A stretch of DNA of 64,000 nt from Saccharospirillum alexandrii (GTDB taxonomy: Bacteria > Pseudomonadota > Gammaproteobacteria > Pseudomonadales > Natronospirillaceae), in contig NZ_RCIP01000002.1 of the NCBI RefSeq assembly GCF_004000275.1, positions 930,283-994,282 of the forward strand, written 5' to 3'. Below, in pieces: positions 34,621 through 43,468 of the stretch (within the stretch, counting starts at the first letter, position 1; each line of letters starts with the position of its first letter). The translations under genes and the position numbers were made by a program. The notes under the pieces are model-generated. The model made no database searches, was not told where the DNA came from, and worked only from the letters and a program-made list of their open reading frames with translations.

Positions 34621-35391
34621 ATGAACATTACGGTAATCGGCGCGGGAAGCGCCTATGAACCTTACGGTGTGAACGCCTCGATTCTGGTACAGGAATCAGA
34701 GTTCACGCTGCTGGTCGATTGTGGGCCCACCGTCCCCCCGGCGCTGTGGCGGCACGACATCGGCATTGAGCAGATCGACGCCCTATACTTTACCCACTGT
34801 CATCCGGACCATTGCCTGGGGCTAACGACCCTGATCAATTTCTGGCAGCACTCGAAGCGCCGCAAACCAGTGTTGATTTATGCCCAGCGAGACCAGTGGG
34901 CCCGGTTGCAGCAACTGGCGAGCTTTGGTTTGTGGCCTTCGAACCAGTGCAGTTTTGACATTCTCTGGCAGGAAAGTCTGGGGCTGACAAGCCTGGGCCC
35001 CTGGCAATGCCAGACGGCCGTTAGCCGACACCCGGTACGTAACCTGTCGCTCTGGTTGCGCAGCCGGCATGGTACCTTGTTTTACAGTGGCGATGGCCGC
35101 CCCACCCGCTACAATCAGCCCTGGCTGGAATCGGCCGACGTGGTGTTTCAGGAATGCCAGTCGAGCCTGGCGTTACCGCCGCGCTCAAACCACGGTGACT
35201 GGCCGTTGTGTCAGCAATTATCGCGCAAAGCAGGTAGCTTGCTGTGCCCCTATCATATTGGGCCTGAACATCAGCCTGCTATCCGGGAAGCAGCGGCATC
35301 GTTCGCGGATATTCGCGTCCCTGTGGCTGGCGACCGCATAACACTGCAACAAGGGCACTGGCGCTACTCAATCACAGGCAACGCCCTATGA
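34621..35391 (+). CDS. metallo-beta-lactamase-fold hydrolase, possible phosphodiesterase
   Basis: A 256-aa cytoplasmic protein. The zinc motif THCHPDHCLG (HxHxDH) is near 60, LFYSGDGRPT gives the later Asp ligand, and CPYHIGPEH gives the last His. The overall plan, with a short N-terminal strand ITVIGAGSAYEPYGVNASILV, is that of RNase Z/PhnP-like enzymes, many of which open cyclic phosphodiesters. It lies in the importer operon, 8 nt after the permease and overlapping the repressor start by 4 nt. It may process the imported compound. The family is clear, the substrate inferred. Confidence 0.8.
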   Translation: MNITVIGAGSAYEPYGVNASILVQESEFTLLVDCGPTVPPALWRHDIGIEQIDALYFTHCHPDHCLGLTTLINFWQHSKRRKPVLIYAQRDQWARLQQLASFGLWPSNQCSFDILWQESLGLTSLGPWQCQTAVSRHPVRNLSLWLRSRHGTLFYSGDGRPTRYNQPWLESADVVFQECQSSLALPPRSNHGDWPLCQQLSRKAGSLLCPYHIGPEHQPAIREAAASFADIRVPVAGDRITLQQGHWRYSITGNAL

Positions 35392-36395
35392 ACAAAAACC
35401 GCATTGCAGTTACCGCCTCAGATGTTGCACGGTCGGCACAGGTTTCCCGTTCAGCGGTTTCCCGTGCCTTTACGCCCGGCGCCAGCATCAGCCGAGAACG
35501 CCGACACCACATTCTTCAGGTTGCCAACCAGTTAGGCTATCGGCCAAATGCCCTGGCGCGCTCGCTGGTCAACTCTAAAAAGGGTCGGCACAGTGGCCTG
35601 GTTGCCGTTGTGATGGGAGAGTTCGATAACCCGTTTCAGCCCTACTTTTTTGCACAGCTGACTCAGGCATTGCAGGCCGAAGGCCGGGTACCCATGCTGA
35701 TCATGCCAGACCAAAACGGCCAACTGGACGACGCTCTGGACCGGCTGATTGCCTACCAGGTTGATGCCGCCATTATTGCCGCAGGCAGCTTGTCACCGGA
35801 AGCCACTGAGGCCTTTCTGGCCCTGCACATTCCTACGGTGCTGCTTGGTCGTGAAGCAAGGCAAACCCCTGTTCCGGCCATTCTGACCGACAACCGGGCC
35901 GTCGGCAGGTTGGCTGCAGATTATCTGATACAGCAAGGCTGTCAGGCCCCGGCTTATATTGCGGGTCGTAAAGATGGGCAGGCTTCTCAGGAACGTCAGC
36001 AAGGATTTCTGGCAGCGCTGCACACAGCGGGCATCACACCCGCTGTGGTGCTGCAAAACACCGACTACAGTCACGATGCTGGCTTTGCCTCGGCGCAAAC
36101 CCTGTTGCAATATCACCCCGGGGTCGATGGGGTGTTTTGCGCGTGCGATGCTCTGGCCATGGGCGCCCTGGCCGCATTCCGGCTGGCCAGCATTGCTGTA
36201 CCCGATTCCGTCAGGCTGATTGGTTGCGATAATGTTCCCCAGGCGGAAAGCGCAGGCGTTCAACTGACCACCATTGCCCAGCCTGTCGAAGCACTGGTGG
36301 CCACGGCCCTTCAGGCCTTGAATCAGTCTATTCGGGGCGAAGTGGTTGAACTCAGTCAGCGGCTGGCACCGGCGTTTGTGCTGCGCGAAACCTGA
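35388..36395 (+). CDS. LacI family transcriptional repressor
   Basis: A 335-aa regulator. The N-terminal HTH and hinge are TASDVARSAQVSRSAVSRAF and LGYRPNALARSL, and the C-terminal part is a periplasmic-binding-like effector domain (AAGSLSPEATEAF, DGVFCACDALAMGAL). It is the last gene of the importer operon, so it is autoregulated if the two 14-bp palindromes at 30097 and 31559 are its operators. The inducer is presumably the imported ligand or its hydrolysis product. Confidence 0.92.
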   Translation: MNKNRIAVTASDVARSAQVSRSAVSRAFTPGASISRERRHHILQVANQLGYRPNALARSLVNSKKGRHSGLVAVVMGEFDNPFQPYFFAQLTQALQAEGRVPMLIMPDQNGQLDDALDRLIAYQVDAAIIAAGSLSPEATEAFLALHIPTVLLGREARQTPVPAILTDNRAVGRLAADYLIQQGCQAPAYIAGRKDGQASQERQQGFLAALHTAGITPAVVLQNTDYSHDAGFASAQTLLQYHPGVDGVFCACDALAMGALAAFRLASIAVPDSVRLIGCDNVPQAESAGVQLTTIAQPVEALVATALQALNQSIRGEVVELSQRLAPAFVLRET

Positions 36396-36504
36396 GCAAA
36401 GGTGAACCCGGCCTATCTGTCCGGGCTGATGAATCGAGCCCACCATCTGACGAGCTCGTTGCTGTTGAATACCAGCAAGACGGCCCCGAACCGTGCAGTT
36501 GCCT

Positions 36505-38058
36505 CTACTTTCCGTGCCCCGCCAACCGCGCAGACACCCGTTCGGCCAGGCCCATGCCTGCACTGTTCATGGTCAGGAAGGTTTCATCGGCGCCGGCGGC
36601 TTCCATCAGAATGGCAGCGTCTTCGTAGAGGGCATGGGTAACCACTGGCCCCTTGAAGCCTTGTCTGCGAATTTGACGGGCAGCAACAACAACCCCTTCG
36701 GTGTCCGGCATGGCAATGATAAAGGCTTCGATACCCGACAGGTCTACGGCATGCCAGAAGCTGATGTCTTCAGCGTCGGCATAAACGACCGTACGGCCCT
36801 TTTCCTGTTGGCGGGCGACTTTATCGGGGTCTGAATCGAGCCCGACGACTTTGAAGCCACGGTCTTCCAGTGCGAGATAGGCGGCGGTTCCGGTTCGCCC
36901 CATACCCATCACAATAATGGTCGCATCGCCGAGCGATGCGGGTTGCTCATCCGGATGCATGCTGTGACGTTCAAGCGGGATCAGCTTCAGCTCCAGCCAC
37001 TCGAATATCGGGTGCGCCAAACGGTTCAGCGGTGCGGCGATAATAAACGACAACGCCACGGTAATGGCCAGCGGCACCAGCCACTCTTCCAGCACGCCAG
37101 CGGCCACAATCAACCCGAACTCGCTGTAACAAGTCAGGCTCAGCGCACCGAGAAAGGCGTTGCGGGCGCGCAGTCTGAACAGGATAAGCAACCCAAAGAA
37201 GAGCAAGCCTTTCAGCGGCAATACCAGAGCAAAGACGACCGCAAATATCAGCGCCTGGGCATCCGGCAGGCCGTTCATGCCGATCTGCAGAAAAAAGCCG
37301 ATCAGGAAGACTTCTTTCAGGCCCCACAAGGAATGAGACAGCTCCTGCGAGCGTGAGTGGCCAGAGAGCAGCACCCCCATCGCCAGTGCACCCAACTCGG
37401 AACTGAGCCCCAGCGTTTCAAAGCCCATGCCGCCCACGGCAACGGCGAGCACCATGCCCATCAGCACCATCAATTCGTCGTGCCCCGCCATGTCGAGCAA
37501 CCAGTACAGCACGGGCCTTAACAAGGGCAGTGCGAATACCAGCAATGCCCACCAGGAGGGTGAATTCCCCCCTGCAACGCTCAGCACCAACAGCGCGATC
37601 AGATCCTGGATGATCAGAATGCCAATGGCGACCCGGCCATGAAAGGCACCGAGTTCACGTTTTGCCTCAAGCGTTTTGGCCGCCAGAACGGTCGATGAAA
37701 AACTGAGCGCAACGGCCAGTAATATCACGGTTGCGATGGGCAGGTCGGTAAAGAACGCGATGCCTGCACCAAACACCACCACCGTCATCCCAAAATGCAA
37801 CAGGGCCCCGCCAACCACTACAGGCTGAACCAGGTTCTTGAGCTTGAGTTTCAGGCCAACGGTAAACAACAGCAACAGGACACCCAGGTGTGCAATGTGT
37901 TCGAGCACCGGGCCGGTATAGGAAGGCAGGCCGACATAAGGCCCGAGGGCGTTCAGGCCAAAACCCGCCAGCAAAAAGCCCACCAGGGGTGGCAGGCCTA
38001 TTCGCTTCACCAGTAGGCCAAGCACGAAAGCCAGGGATAAACCGACAACTTCAATCAC
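36505..38058 (-). CDS. CPA2 monovalent cation:proton antiporter with TrkA-N domain
   Basis: A 517-aa inner-membrane protein with GTG start. About 12 membrane helices carry the Na+/H+ exchanger domain (LLVKRIGLPPLVGFLLAG, FSSTVLAAKTLE, IGILIIQDLIALLVL with the conserved QDL). Residues from about 385 form a TrkA-N Rossmann domain (IIVMGMGRTGTAAYLALEDRG). This is the arrangement of KefB/YbaL-type potassium or sodium antiporters. It is convergent with the LacI gene and divergent from the amino-acid transporter. Confidence 0.9.
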   Translation of the reverse strand: MIEVVGLSLAFVLGLLVKRIGLPPLVGFLLAGFGLNALGPYVGLPSYTGPVLEHIAHLGVLLLLFTVGLKLKLKNLVQPVVVGGALLHFGMTVVVFGAGIAFFTDLPIATVILLAVALSFSSTVLAAKTLEAKRELGAFHGRVAIGILIIQDLIALLVLSVAGGNSPSWWALLVFALPLLRPVLYWLLDMAGHDELMVLMGMVLAVAVGGMGFETLGLSSELGALAMGVLLSGHSRSQELSHSLWGLKEVFLIGFFLQIGMNGLPDAQALIFAVVFALVLPLKGLLFFGLLILFRLRARNAFLGALSLTCYSEFGLIVAAGVLEEWLVPLAITVALSFIIAAPLNRLAHPIFEWLELKLIPLERHSMHPDEQPASLGDATIIVMGMGRTGTAAYLALEDRGFKVVGLDSDPDKVARQQEKGRTVVYADAEDISFWHAVDLSGIEAFIIAMPDTEGVVVAARQIRRQGFKGPVVTHALYEDAAILMEAAGADETFLTMNSAGMGLAERVSARLAGHGK

Positions 38059-38372
38059 AACGTGGTTCCTTTAAACCAGATTTCAGTGCTGATCTCGCAC
38101 CGCAGTCTCATCGTACAACGTCAGGTTAGTATACCGGTGATCAGCCTGGCCTTGTATGTTTGTGATGCCGCCCCTCAACCGAACACGGTGGACTGTGCCT
38201 GACCGGCAGGCCACGCCCGGGTTGAAGCTGCTTGACCTGTGAGCCACGATTCGTCAGCATTCACCTATCTTTCTGCCGGATGTCACCGCCCTGTTTACTC
38301 TAACGCGGCCGCGCTGTCGGCAGTGAAAGCCCCCTTCCTGGTCGGGTACGACCTACACATTGGAGTCCTGTC
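38059..38372. promoter_or_regulatory. divergent promoter region, 314 bp
   Basis: Contains no gene. A good minus-strand -10 hexamer TATACT lies at 38128-38133 for the antiporter. For the plus-strand ABC operon a GGAG ribosome-binding site precedes the ATG at 38373, but no strong promoter is assigned. Confidence 0.4.
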
Positions 38373-39206
38373 ATGTCTGAACGCACTGCTTTCCGTCGCG
38401 GTTCAATCGTTCTGTTGTCGTTGTTGATGACTGTATTAACCCAGGCGTTTGCCGAAGAACGAACGACCATGGACCCGCGCCTGGTCACGCCCGGCAAACT
38501 GACCGTCGGCACCGGCGACCCGGTTTACCCACCCTGGATGCTGAACAACGACCCGGCCAGTGGTGAAGGGTTCGAGAACGGCCTGGTGTACGAACTGGCC
38601 GCTGAAATGGGCTTTGATGCCGACGATGTAGTCTGGGTCGGCCAGACCTTCGACCAGGCGATTGCCCCGGGCAATAAGCCCTACGATTTCGCCATTCAGC
38701 AAATTTCCGTCACCGAAGCGCGCAAGCAGATCGTCAGCTTCAGCCGGGTCTATTTTCAGCCTGAAAAAGCCGTGCTCGCCTTACCCGGCAATACCCTCGA
38801 AAACGCCACCAGCTACGAAGACCTGCGCGACGCTCGCTGGGGCGCGACCATTGGTACGACCGATAACGACTACCTGGTCAACGTACTGGGCGTTACCGAA
38901 GCGGCCATCTACAACGAGCAGGTCGATGTGTTCCAGGCCATGCGTGCCGGCCAGATTGACGGCACCCTGATCTCTCTGCCCACGGCGTTGTACGTCACCG
39001 CCGTTCAGGTACCGGAAGCCAACATCGTTGCGCTGCTGCCGCCGGATGAAAACGACCGCGGCCATGGTCTTTTGTTCGAATACAACAACCCGCTGATTCC
39101 CTGGGTGGATGACGCTTTGACGGCAGTTATCGACCGCGGTGTGGTCGAAGACCTGAAAGCCGAGTATCTGATTGCCGACCCCGATCTACCCATCATCACC
39201 GAATGA
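38373..39206 (+). CDS. polar amino-acid ABC transporter binding protein (family 3)
   Basis: A 277-aa periplasmic protein with a signal peptide ending near TQAFAEE (about 28). LTVGTGDPVYPPWMLNN and FENGLVYELAAEMGF are the usual starts of amino-acid binding proteins, and the loop AIQQISVTEARKQIVSFSRVYF contains the typical R-x3-I/V-x-FS segment. It overlaps the permease start by 4 nt. The ligand cannot be read from sequence. Confidence 0.88.
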   Translation: MSERTAFRRGSIVLLSLLMTVLTQAFAEERTTMDPRLVTPGKLTVGTGDPVYPPWMLNNDPASGEGFENGLVYELAAEMGFDADDVVWVGQTFDQAIAPGNKPYDFAIQQISVTEARKQIVSFSRVYFQPEKAVLALPGNTLENATSYEDLRDARWGATIGTTDNDYLVNVLGVTEAAIYNEQVDVFQAMRAGQIDGTLISLPTALYVTAVQVPEANIVALLPPDENDRGHGLLFEYNNPLIPWVDDALTAVIDRGVVEDLKAEYLIADPDLPIITE

Positions 39207-40087
39207 CCGACTCTCAATCGCCCAATACGGGATCGCTGGGCGGCGCCGAAAGGCGCCCGCCCCCGCCTCCGCCCGGCCGCTCCTATAATTGGCGGGAAGC
39301 CCTGGCTCCCAGCCTGATCAGCCTCATCAGTATTCTTGTCGTGTTTGGCGCACTGGCCTGGGTAATCACCTCGGCCGAGCAGTGGCCGCGCATTAAGCTG
39401 CAGTTTTTCAATGTCGACGCCATGATCGCCGCCTTCCCGCGGGTGCTGCAGGGGTTCTGGATCAACATGCGCATCTGGCTGATAGTGCTGGCCTGCATTC
39501 TGGTGCTGGGCATTGCCCTGGCGGTCATCCGATCGCTGCGCGCGCCCTGGTTTGCACCCTTCCGGTTGATGGTGATTCTGTACATAGACCTGTTTCGCGG
39601 CCTGCCGGTGTTGCTGCTGGTGCTGCTGTTTGGTTTTGGCATACCGGCACTGAACCTGCCCGGCTTGCCTTCAAGCAGTCTGTTCTGGGGGGCAGTCGCC
39701 ATGGTGCTGAGTTACTCGGCCTATGTCTGTGAAATCTACCGTTCGGGCATCGATGCCGTGCACGAAGGCCAGTGGGCGGCGGCCAAGTCGCTCGGCCTGA
39801 CCGAATGGCAAACCATGATTTACGCGATTCTGCCGCAAGCGGTGCGCAATGTGCTGCCAGCGATGATGAACATCGTGGTTGCCCTGCAAAAAGATGTGGC
39901 GTTGCTGTCGATCATCGGTGTGCGCGATGCAGTACGAGAAGCGCAAATCTACACGGCCTCGACCTTCAATTATTCATCGCTGATCGTTGCAGCCGGCTTA
40001 TTCCTGCTGGCCACCATTCCGATGGCACGACTGGCTGACTACGTTACCCGGCGCGATCGCGCCCGTCGTTTGCAAGTAGGAGGCTAA
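39203..40087 (+). CDS. polar amino-acid ABC transporter permease (HisM/GlnP type)
   Basis: A 294-aa membrane protein with a proline-rich cytoplasmic N terminus (RRPPPPPPGRSYNW). The family block IYRSGIDAVHEGQWAAAKSLGLTEWQTM (seen as EIYRSGIDAV, GQWAAAKSLGLT) is the ATPase contact site. RGLPVLLLVLL is also typical. Only one permease gene is present, so it may form a homodimer. Confidence 0.9.
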   Translation: MTDSQSPNTGSLGGAERRPPPPPPGRSYNWREALAPSLISLISILVVFGALAWVITSAEQWPRIKLQFFNVDAMIAAFPRVLQGFWINMRIWLIVLACILVLGIALAVIRSLRAPWFAPFRLMVILYIDLFRGLPVLLLVLLFGFGIPALNLPGLPSSSLFWGAVAMVLSYSAYVCEIYRSGIDAVHEGQWAAAKSLGLTEWQTMIYAILPQAVRNVLPAMMNIVVALQKDVALLSIIGVRDAVREAQIYTASTFNYSSLIVAAGLFLLATIPMARLADYVTRRDRARRLQVGG

Positions 40088-40090
40088 GCG

Positions 40091-40834
40091 GTGCCGCGTG
40101 TCCAATTATCGGAAGTGACCAAGTATTTTGGCGAGAAGCTGGTGCTGGATCAGGTGGATTTGTCGGTCGATTTGCACGAGGTGGTTTGCCTGATCGGCGC
40201 CTCCGGCTCCGGCAAATCGACGCTGTTGCGTTGCATCAATCGGCTGGTAAAAGCGGACTACGGCGACATCTATCTGGATGATGTGCCGGTCACCGATCAG
40301 CGCTTCGGCAAGGTCGGCCTGCACAAGCGCATCGGCATTGTGTTTCAGTCGTACAATCTGTTTCCGCATTTGACGGTGCTGGATAACTTAACGCTGGCAC
40401 CGCGCAAAGTGCACGGCAAGAGCCGTAAAGACGCCGAGGCATCCGCACTGGAACAGTTGGATCGGTTCGGCATGAACAGCTTTGCCAAAGCTTACCCGGA
40501 ACAGTTATCCGGCGGTCAGCAGCAGCGTGTGGCTTTCGTGCGTGCGCTGATGAACAGGCCGGATGTATTACTCCTCGATGAAGTCACCGCTGCGCTCGAC
40601 CCGGAACTGGTGGGCGAGGTGCTCGGCATCATCAAGGAACTGAAAGCCCAGGGCATGACCATGGTCATCGTCACCCACGAGATGGGCTTTGCCCGCGACG
40701 TCGCCGACCGGGTCTGTTTTCTGGAAGGCGGCCGCATTCTCGAAGAAGGCGACCCAAACCGCATGTTCAACGACCCGCAACACGAGCGCACCCAAGCGTT
40801 TCTGGACCGGATTATTGAGGCTGGGCGGCTTTAG
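40091..40834 (+). CDS. polar amino-acid ABC transporter ATPase (HisP/GlnQ type)
   Basis: A 247-aa ABC ATPase with GTG start 3 nt after the permease stop. Walker A is GASGSGKST, the signature LSGGQQQRV, Walker B VLLLDEVTAALDPE and the switch His is in VTHEMGFARDVADRV, the standard set for this group. A large palindromic element follows the gene. Confidence 0.95.
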   Translation: MPRVQLSEVTKYFGEKLVLDQVDLSVDLHEVVCLIGASGSGKSTLLRCINRLVKADYGDIYLDDVPVTDQRFGKVGLHKRIGIVFQSYNLFPHLTVLDNLTLAPRKVHGKSRKDAEASALEQLDRFGMNSFAKAYPEQLSGGQQQRVAFVRALMNRPDVLLLDEVTAALDPELVGEVLGIIKELKAQGMTMVIVTHEMGFARDVADRVCFLEGGRILEEGDPNRMFNDPQHERTQAFLDRIIEAGRL

Positions 40835-40850
40835 TGATTCGGTGGCTGGT

Positions 40851-41136
40851 GTCATGAGTCAGAAATTCGCGGGGTAACTTGCTTGGCCATCAACCTTCAC
40901 TTGGGTGCCAGGCGGAGCGCCACAGATGCCTACTGAAGGTACGCCGTGAACCGATATCAGTCCCATCCATGGGACTGACCCTGCGGGCTCGCTTCGCTCA
41001 TGCCAAAACGCTCCTGGCGTTTTGGTCCATGGGGGCTCGGATGCCGCATCCATGCGGCCTAACGACCTTCAGTAGGCATCTGTGGCACCCCTTGGATAGC
41101 AAGTGGTTAAATTGTCGCGAATTTCTGACTCACGAC
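40851..41136. repeat. 286-bp nested palindromic element
   Basis: The outer arms 40851-40871 and 41116-41136 match at 20 of 21 positions. Inner arms 40919-40940 and 41065-41086 are a perfect 22-bp inverted repeat. Inside are further hairpins: CAGTCCCAT/ATGGGACTG at 40958-40977, CCAAAACGC/GCGTTTTGG at 41003-41025, and GCCGCAT/ATGCGGC at 41043-41058. It lies between convergent genes and may act as a bidirectional terminator. It shares a GCCGTGAA word with the element at 44461-44575. Confidence 0.85.
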
Positions 41137-41156
41137 ACCAGAGTTAACCTTTAGGG

Positions 41157-41924
41157 TTACTCCGCTTCCATTTCGAACTGACTTGCCCACTCTGCCATTT
41201 CTTGAGCAACGGGCTTATCGTGCTCGCCCAAAAAACGCAGAAAGCGCGGTGCGGTAGCGTTAACAATGCGCGCTTCCGGGAATCCAATGCGCTCAGCGTG
41301 TGAAATGGCATGCTCGAAGTCACCGACGCTGTAGGCGATGTGCGAGTCCGAGCCAAAAGCGACTTTCCAGTCGAGCCGGTCAATCAGTTCCATGATATGC
41401 ACGCAGTTCGATTCGCTGCCGAGGCGGGAGTGCGAGAAGGAGGAGTTGTTGATTTCCAGCACGACGTTATTGTCGCGTGCGGCGCGAATGACTTCTTCGT
41501 AGTCCAGCGGGTAATTGGGGTTTCCCGGGTGGCCCACAATCTGGCATTCGCCGGTTTTGATGGTGTTGATCACCGCTCGGGTCGATGTCGCTTTATCGGC
41601 GGGCGCAAACACCGGCTCGTGGAAACTGGCGATAGCGAAGTCGAGAAACGGATGCATCTTGTCCAGAATATCCAGACCGCCTTCCGGTTCCAGAATGTTG
41701 GCTTCAATGCCGCGTAGCATACCGACATTGCCGACGACGCGGGGAATCACTTTCATGTTTCCAAAGTGCCAGTAATGCGCGCCATCGGGCATGGTGGGCG
41801 CGTGATCGGTGATGCTGAACAGTTGCAGGCCCTTGTCGCGGGCGATCTGGAAGTAGTCGTGCACGGTGCTGAAGGCGTGGTCGCTGGCGACGGTATGGGC
41901 GTGGGTGTCAGTAAGAATGCGCAT
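41157..41924 (-). CDS. PHP domain phosphatase, YcdX-like
   Basis: A 255-aa zinc phosphatase of the PHP family. The start at 41924 (MRILTDTHAHTVAS) is chosen over a longer frame because the first metal motif DTHAHT must be at the N terminus. Other metal ligands appear in SITDHAPTM, GIEANIL, ASFHEP, IVGHPGNP and GSDSHIAYSVGD. The closest known type is YcdX. Its physiological substrate is not known. Confidence 0.88.
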   Translation of the reverse strand: MRILTDTHAHTVASDHAFSTVHDYFQIARDKGLQLFSITDHAPTMPDGAHYWHFGNMKVIPRVVGNVGMLRGIEANILEPEGGLDILDKMHPFLDFAIASFHEPVFAPADKATSTRAVINTIKTGECQIVGHPGNPNYPLDYEEVIRAARDNNVVLEINNSSFSHSRLGSESNCVHIMELIDRLDWKVAFGSDSHIAYSVGDFEHAISHAERIGFPEARIVNATAPRFLRFLGEHDKPVAQEMAEWASQFEMEAE

Positions 41925-41983
41925 TGAAGGCCCTGTGTGGTGTTGAAGACCGCAAAGCATAGCATAGGGCCGATGACGCTTTC

Positions 41984-43462
41984 ATGAAGACGACAGCTTC
42001 GCATTCCCGGGCGCGACGACTTACACTGTTAAGCTTACTGCAACCCCCGAGCCGCCTGATGTTACTGGAACGTTCCCTGGCTTTACCCCTGCTGGCTACC
42101 GTGCTGACCGGTACCTTGCTGTATCAGTTGGCAAACCTCGAACCGGCGCTCTGGGTTGCGGGCGTTGCGCTCATTCTGTTTATTGTTGTGCGCTGGCGCC
42201 GCTTACCCCAGTCGCCCCGCATTCTCGTCGGCCTGGCACTGTTCAGCGGCGTTTTTCTGCCCTGGGCGGAAGACCCCTGGAGCGTGTTGCGCACCGCGTT
42301 CGATCGCGCCGGTTACTTCTCAACGTTTTTGATTGCCCTGAGCTTTCTGCGGTTGGCCGCCCAGCGGTCGCGCATGGTACGCCGCTGCGGTGCCCTGGCG
42401 GTGAACCAGCCTCCGGGTCGGCGCTACGGTATTCTCAGTTACACCACCGCCCTGTTCGGGCTGATTCTCAATTTCGGTGTGCTGCATTTGCTTGGTTTGA
42501 TGGTCACCCGGGGCAATACCCTGGCCGCGGCCAATGGCCAGGTGCGTGTTCAGCGCACCCGACAGCGGCGCATGTCGCTCGCCATGTTGCGGGGGTTTGC
42601 CGCTCTGCCGATGACCTCGCCGTTTTCCATTACCCTGGCCCTGTTGCTGACCATCATTCCCGGCCTGCGCTGGCAAGACATTCTGCCCATTGGCTTTGTG
42701 ACGGCCGCCTTGCTGATTCTGATCGGCTGGATTCAGGATTTTCGCCACAACCCACGGCGAGCCCCGCCAGGCATGGCAAATGCCACACGCCATTACAGCT
42801 GGCGACCGGCCGTGCAACTGGTCGGCTTAATCGGCCTGCTGACCTGCTCTGCCTTTCTGTTGGAAACCCGGACGGATCTGTCGCTGACGCTGGCGGTCAT
42901 TCTCACCAGCCCTCTGGTGGGCATTGGCTGGCTGGCCTGGCAGGGTAACCGCGCCGGAATGCCGGGCGCTCTGGTCTTGCTCGGCCGTCGCCTGAAAGCC
43001 GACATCCCGAATCAGGTCGCGCCGTTAAGTGGTGAGGTCAGCCTGCTGGCCGGGGCTGGGTTTCTGGGGGCTGCCATTTCAGGGCTGGTGACTGAATCCC
43101 AAGTGTTGTGGCTGGTCTCGGCGCTGCACCTGGATGGCTATTTTCTGCTAATCGCCGCCATGGTGCTGACCGTCGCGCTTGGCCAGGTTGGCTTTAACCC
43201 GATCGTCTCTGTGACGCTGTTAGCCTCAGCGCTGCAACCAGTGACCGCCTTCGGGCTGACCAATGAATTGCTGGCGCTGGGTTTGATGTCGGCCTGGTGT
43301 TTAACGGTGAACTCGTCACCCTTTACCATTTCGGTATCGATTGTCGGCTACCTGAGCCAGGTCTCACCGCGGCATCTGGCCTGGAACTGGAACCGGCGTT
43401 ATCTGCTGGTGAGCTTTGGGTTCTTGTGTGTCTGGCTGTTTGGATTGCAGTGGCTGTACTAA
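41984..43462 (+). CDS. unrecognised polytopic membrane protein
   Basis: A 492-aa protein with about 10-12 membrane segments, beginning with a basic N-terminal tail. Segments such as FGLILNFGVLHLLGLMV, LPMTSPFSITLALLLTIIPGL and LTVNSSPFTISVSIVGYLSQ (with repeated polar S/T-P-F motifs in symmetric positions, about 207 and 447) resemble ion-driven transporters with inverted repeats, but I cannot name the family. It is divergent from the PHP gene, with only 59 nt between the two starts. Confidence 0.7.
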   Translation: MKTTASHSRARRLTLLSLLQPPSRLMLLERSLALPLLATVLTGTLLYQLANLEPALWVAGVALILFIVVRWRRLPQSPRILVGLALFSGVFLPWAEDPWSVLRTAFDRAGYFSTFLIALSFLRLAAQRSRMVRRCGALAVNQPPGRRYGILSYTTALFGLILNFGVLHLLGLMVTRGNTLAAANGQVRVQRTRQRRMSLAMLRGFAALPMTSPFSITLALLLTIIPGLRWQDILPIGFVTAALLILIGWIQDFRHNPRRAPPGMANATRHYSWRPAVQLVGLIGLLTCSAFLLETRTDLSLTLAVILTSPLVGIGWLAWQGNRAGMPGALVLLGRRLKADIPNQVAPLSGEVSLLAGAGFLGAAISGLVTESQVLWLVSALHLDGYFLLIAAMVLTVALGQVGFNPIVSVTLLASALQPVTAFGLTNELLALGLMSAWCLTVNSSPFTISVSIVGYLSQVSPRHLAWNWNRRYLLVSFGFLCVWLFGLQWLY

Positions 43463-43468
43463 CACCGC

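Noticed and set aside
35793-36563. Open frame of 256 codons on the minus strand
   Set aside because: It is antisense to the LacI repressor gene and its product shows no domain.
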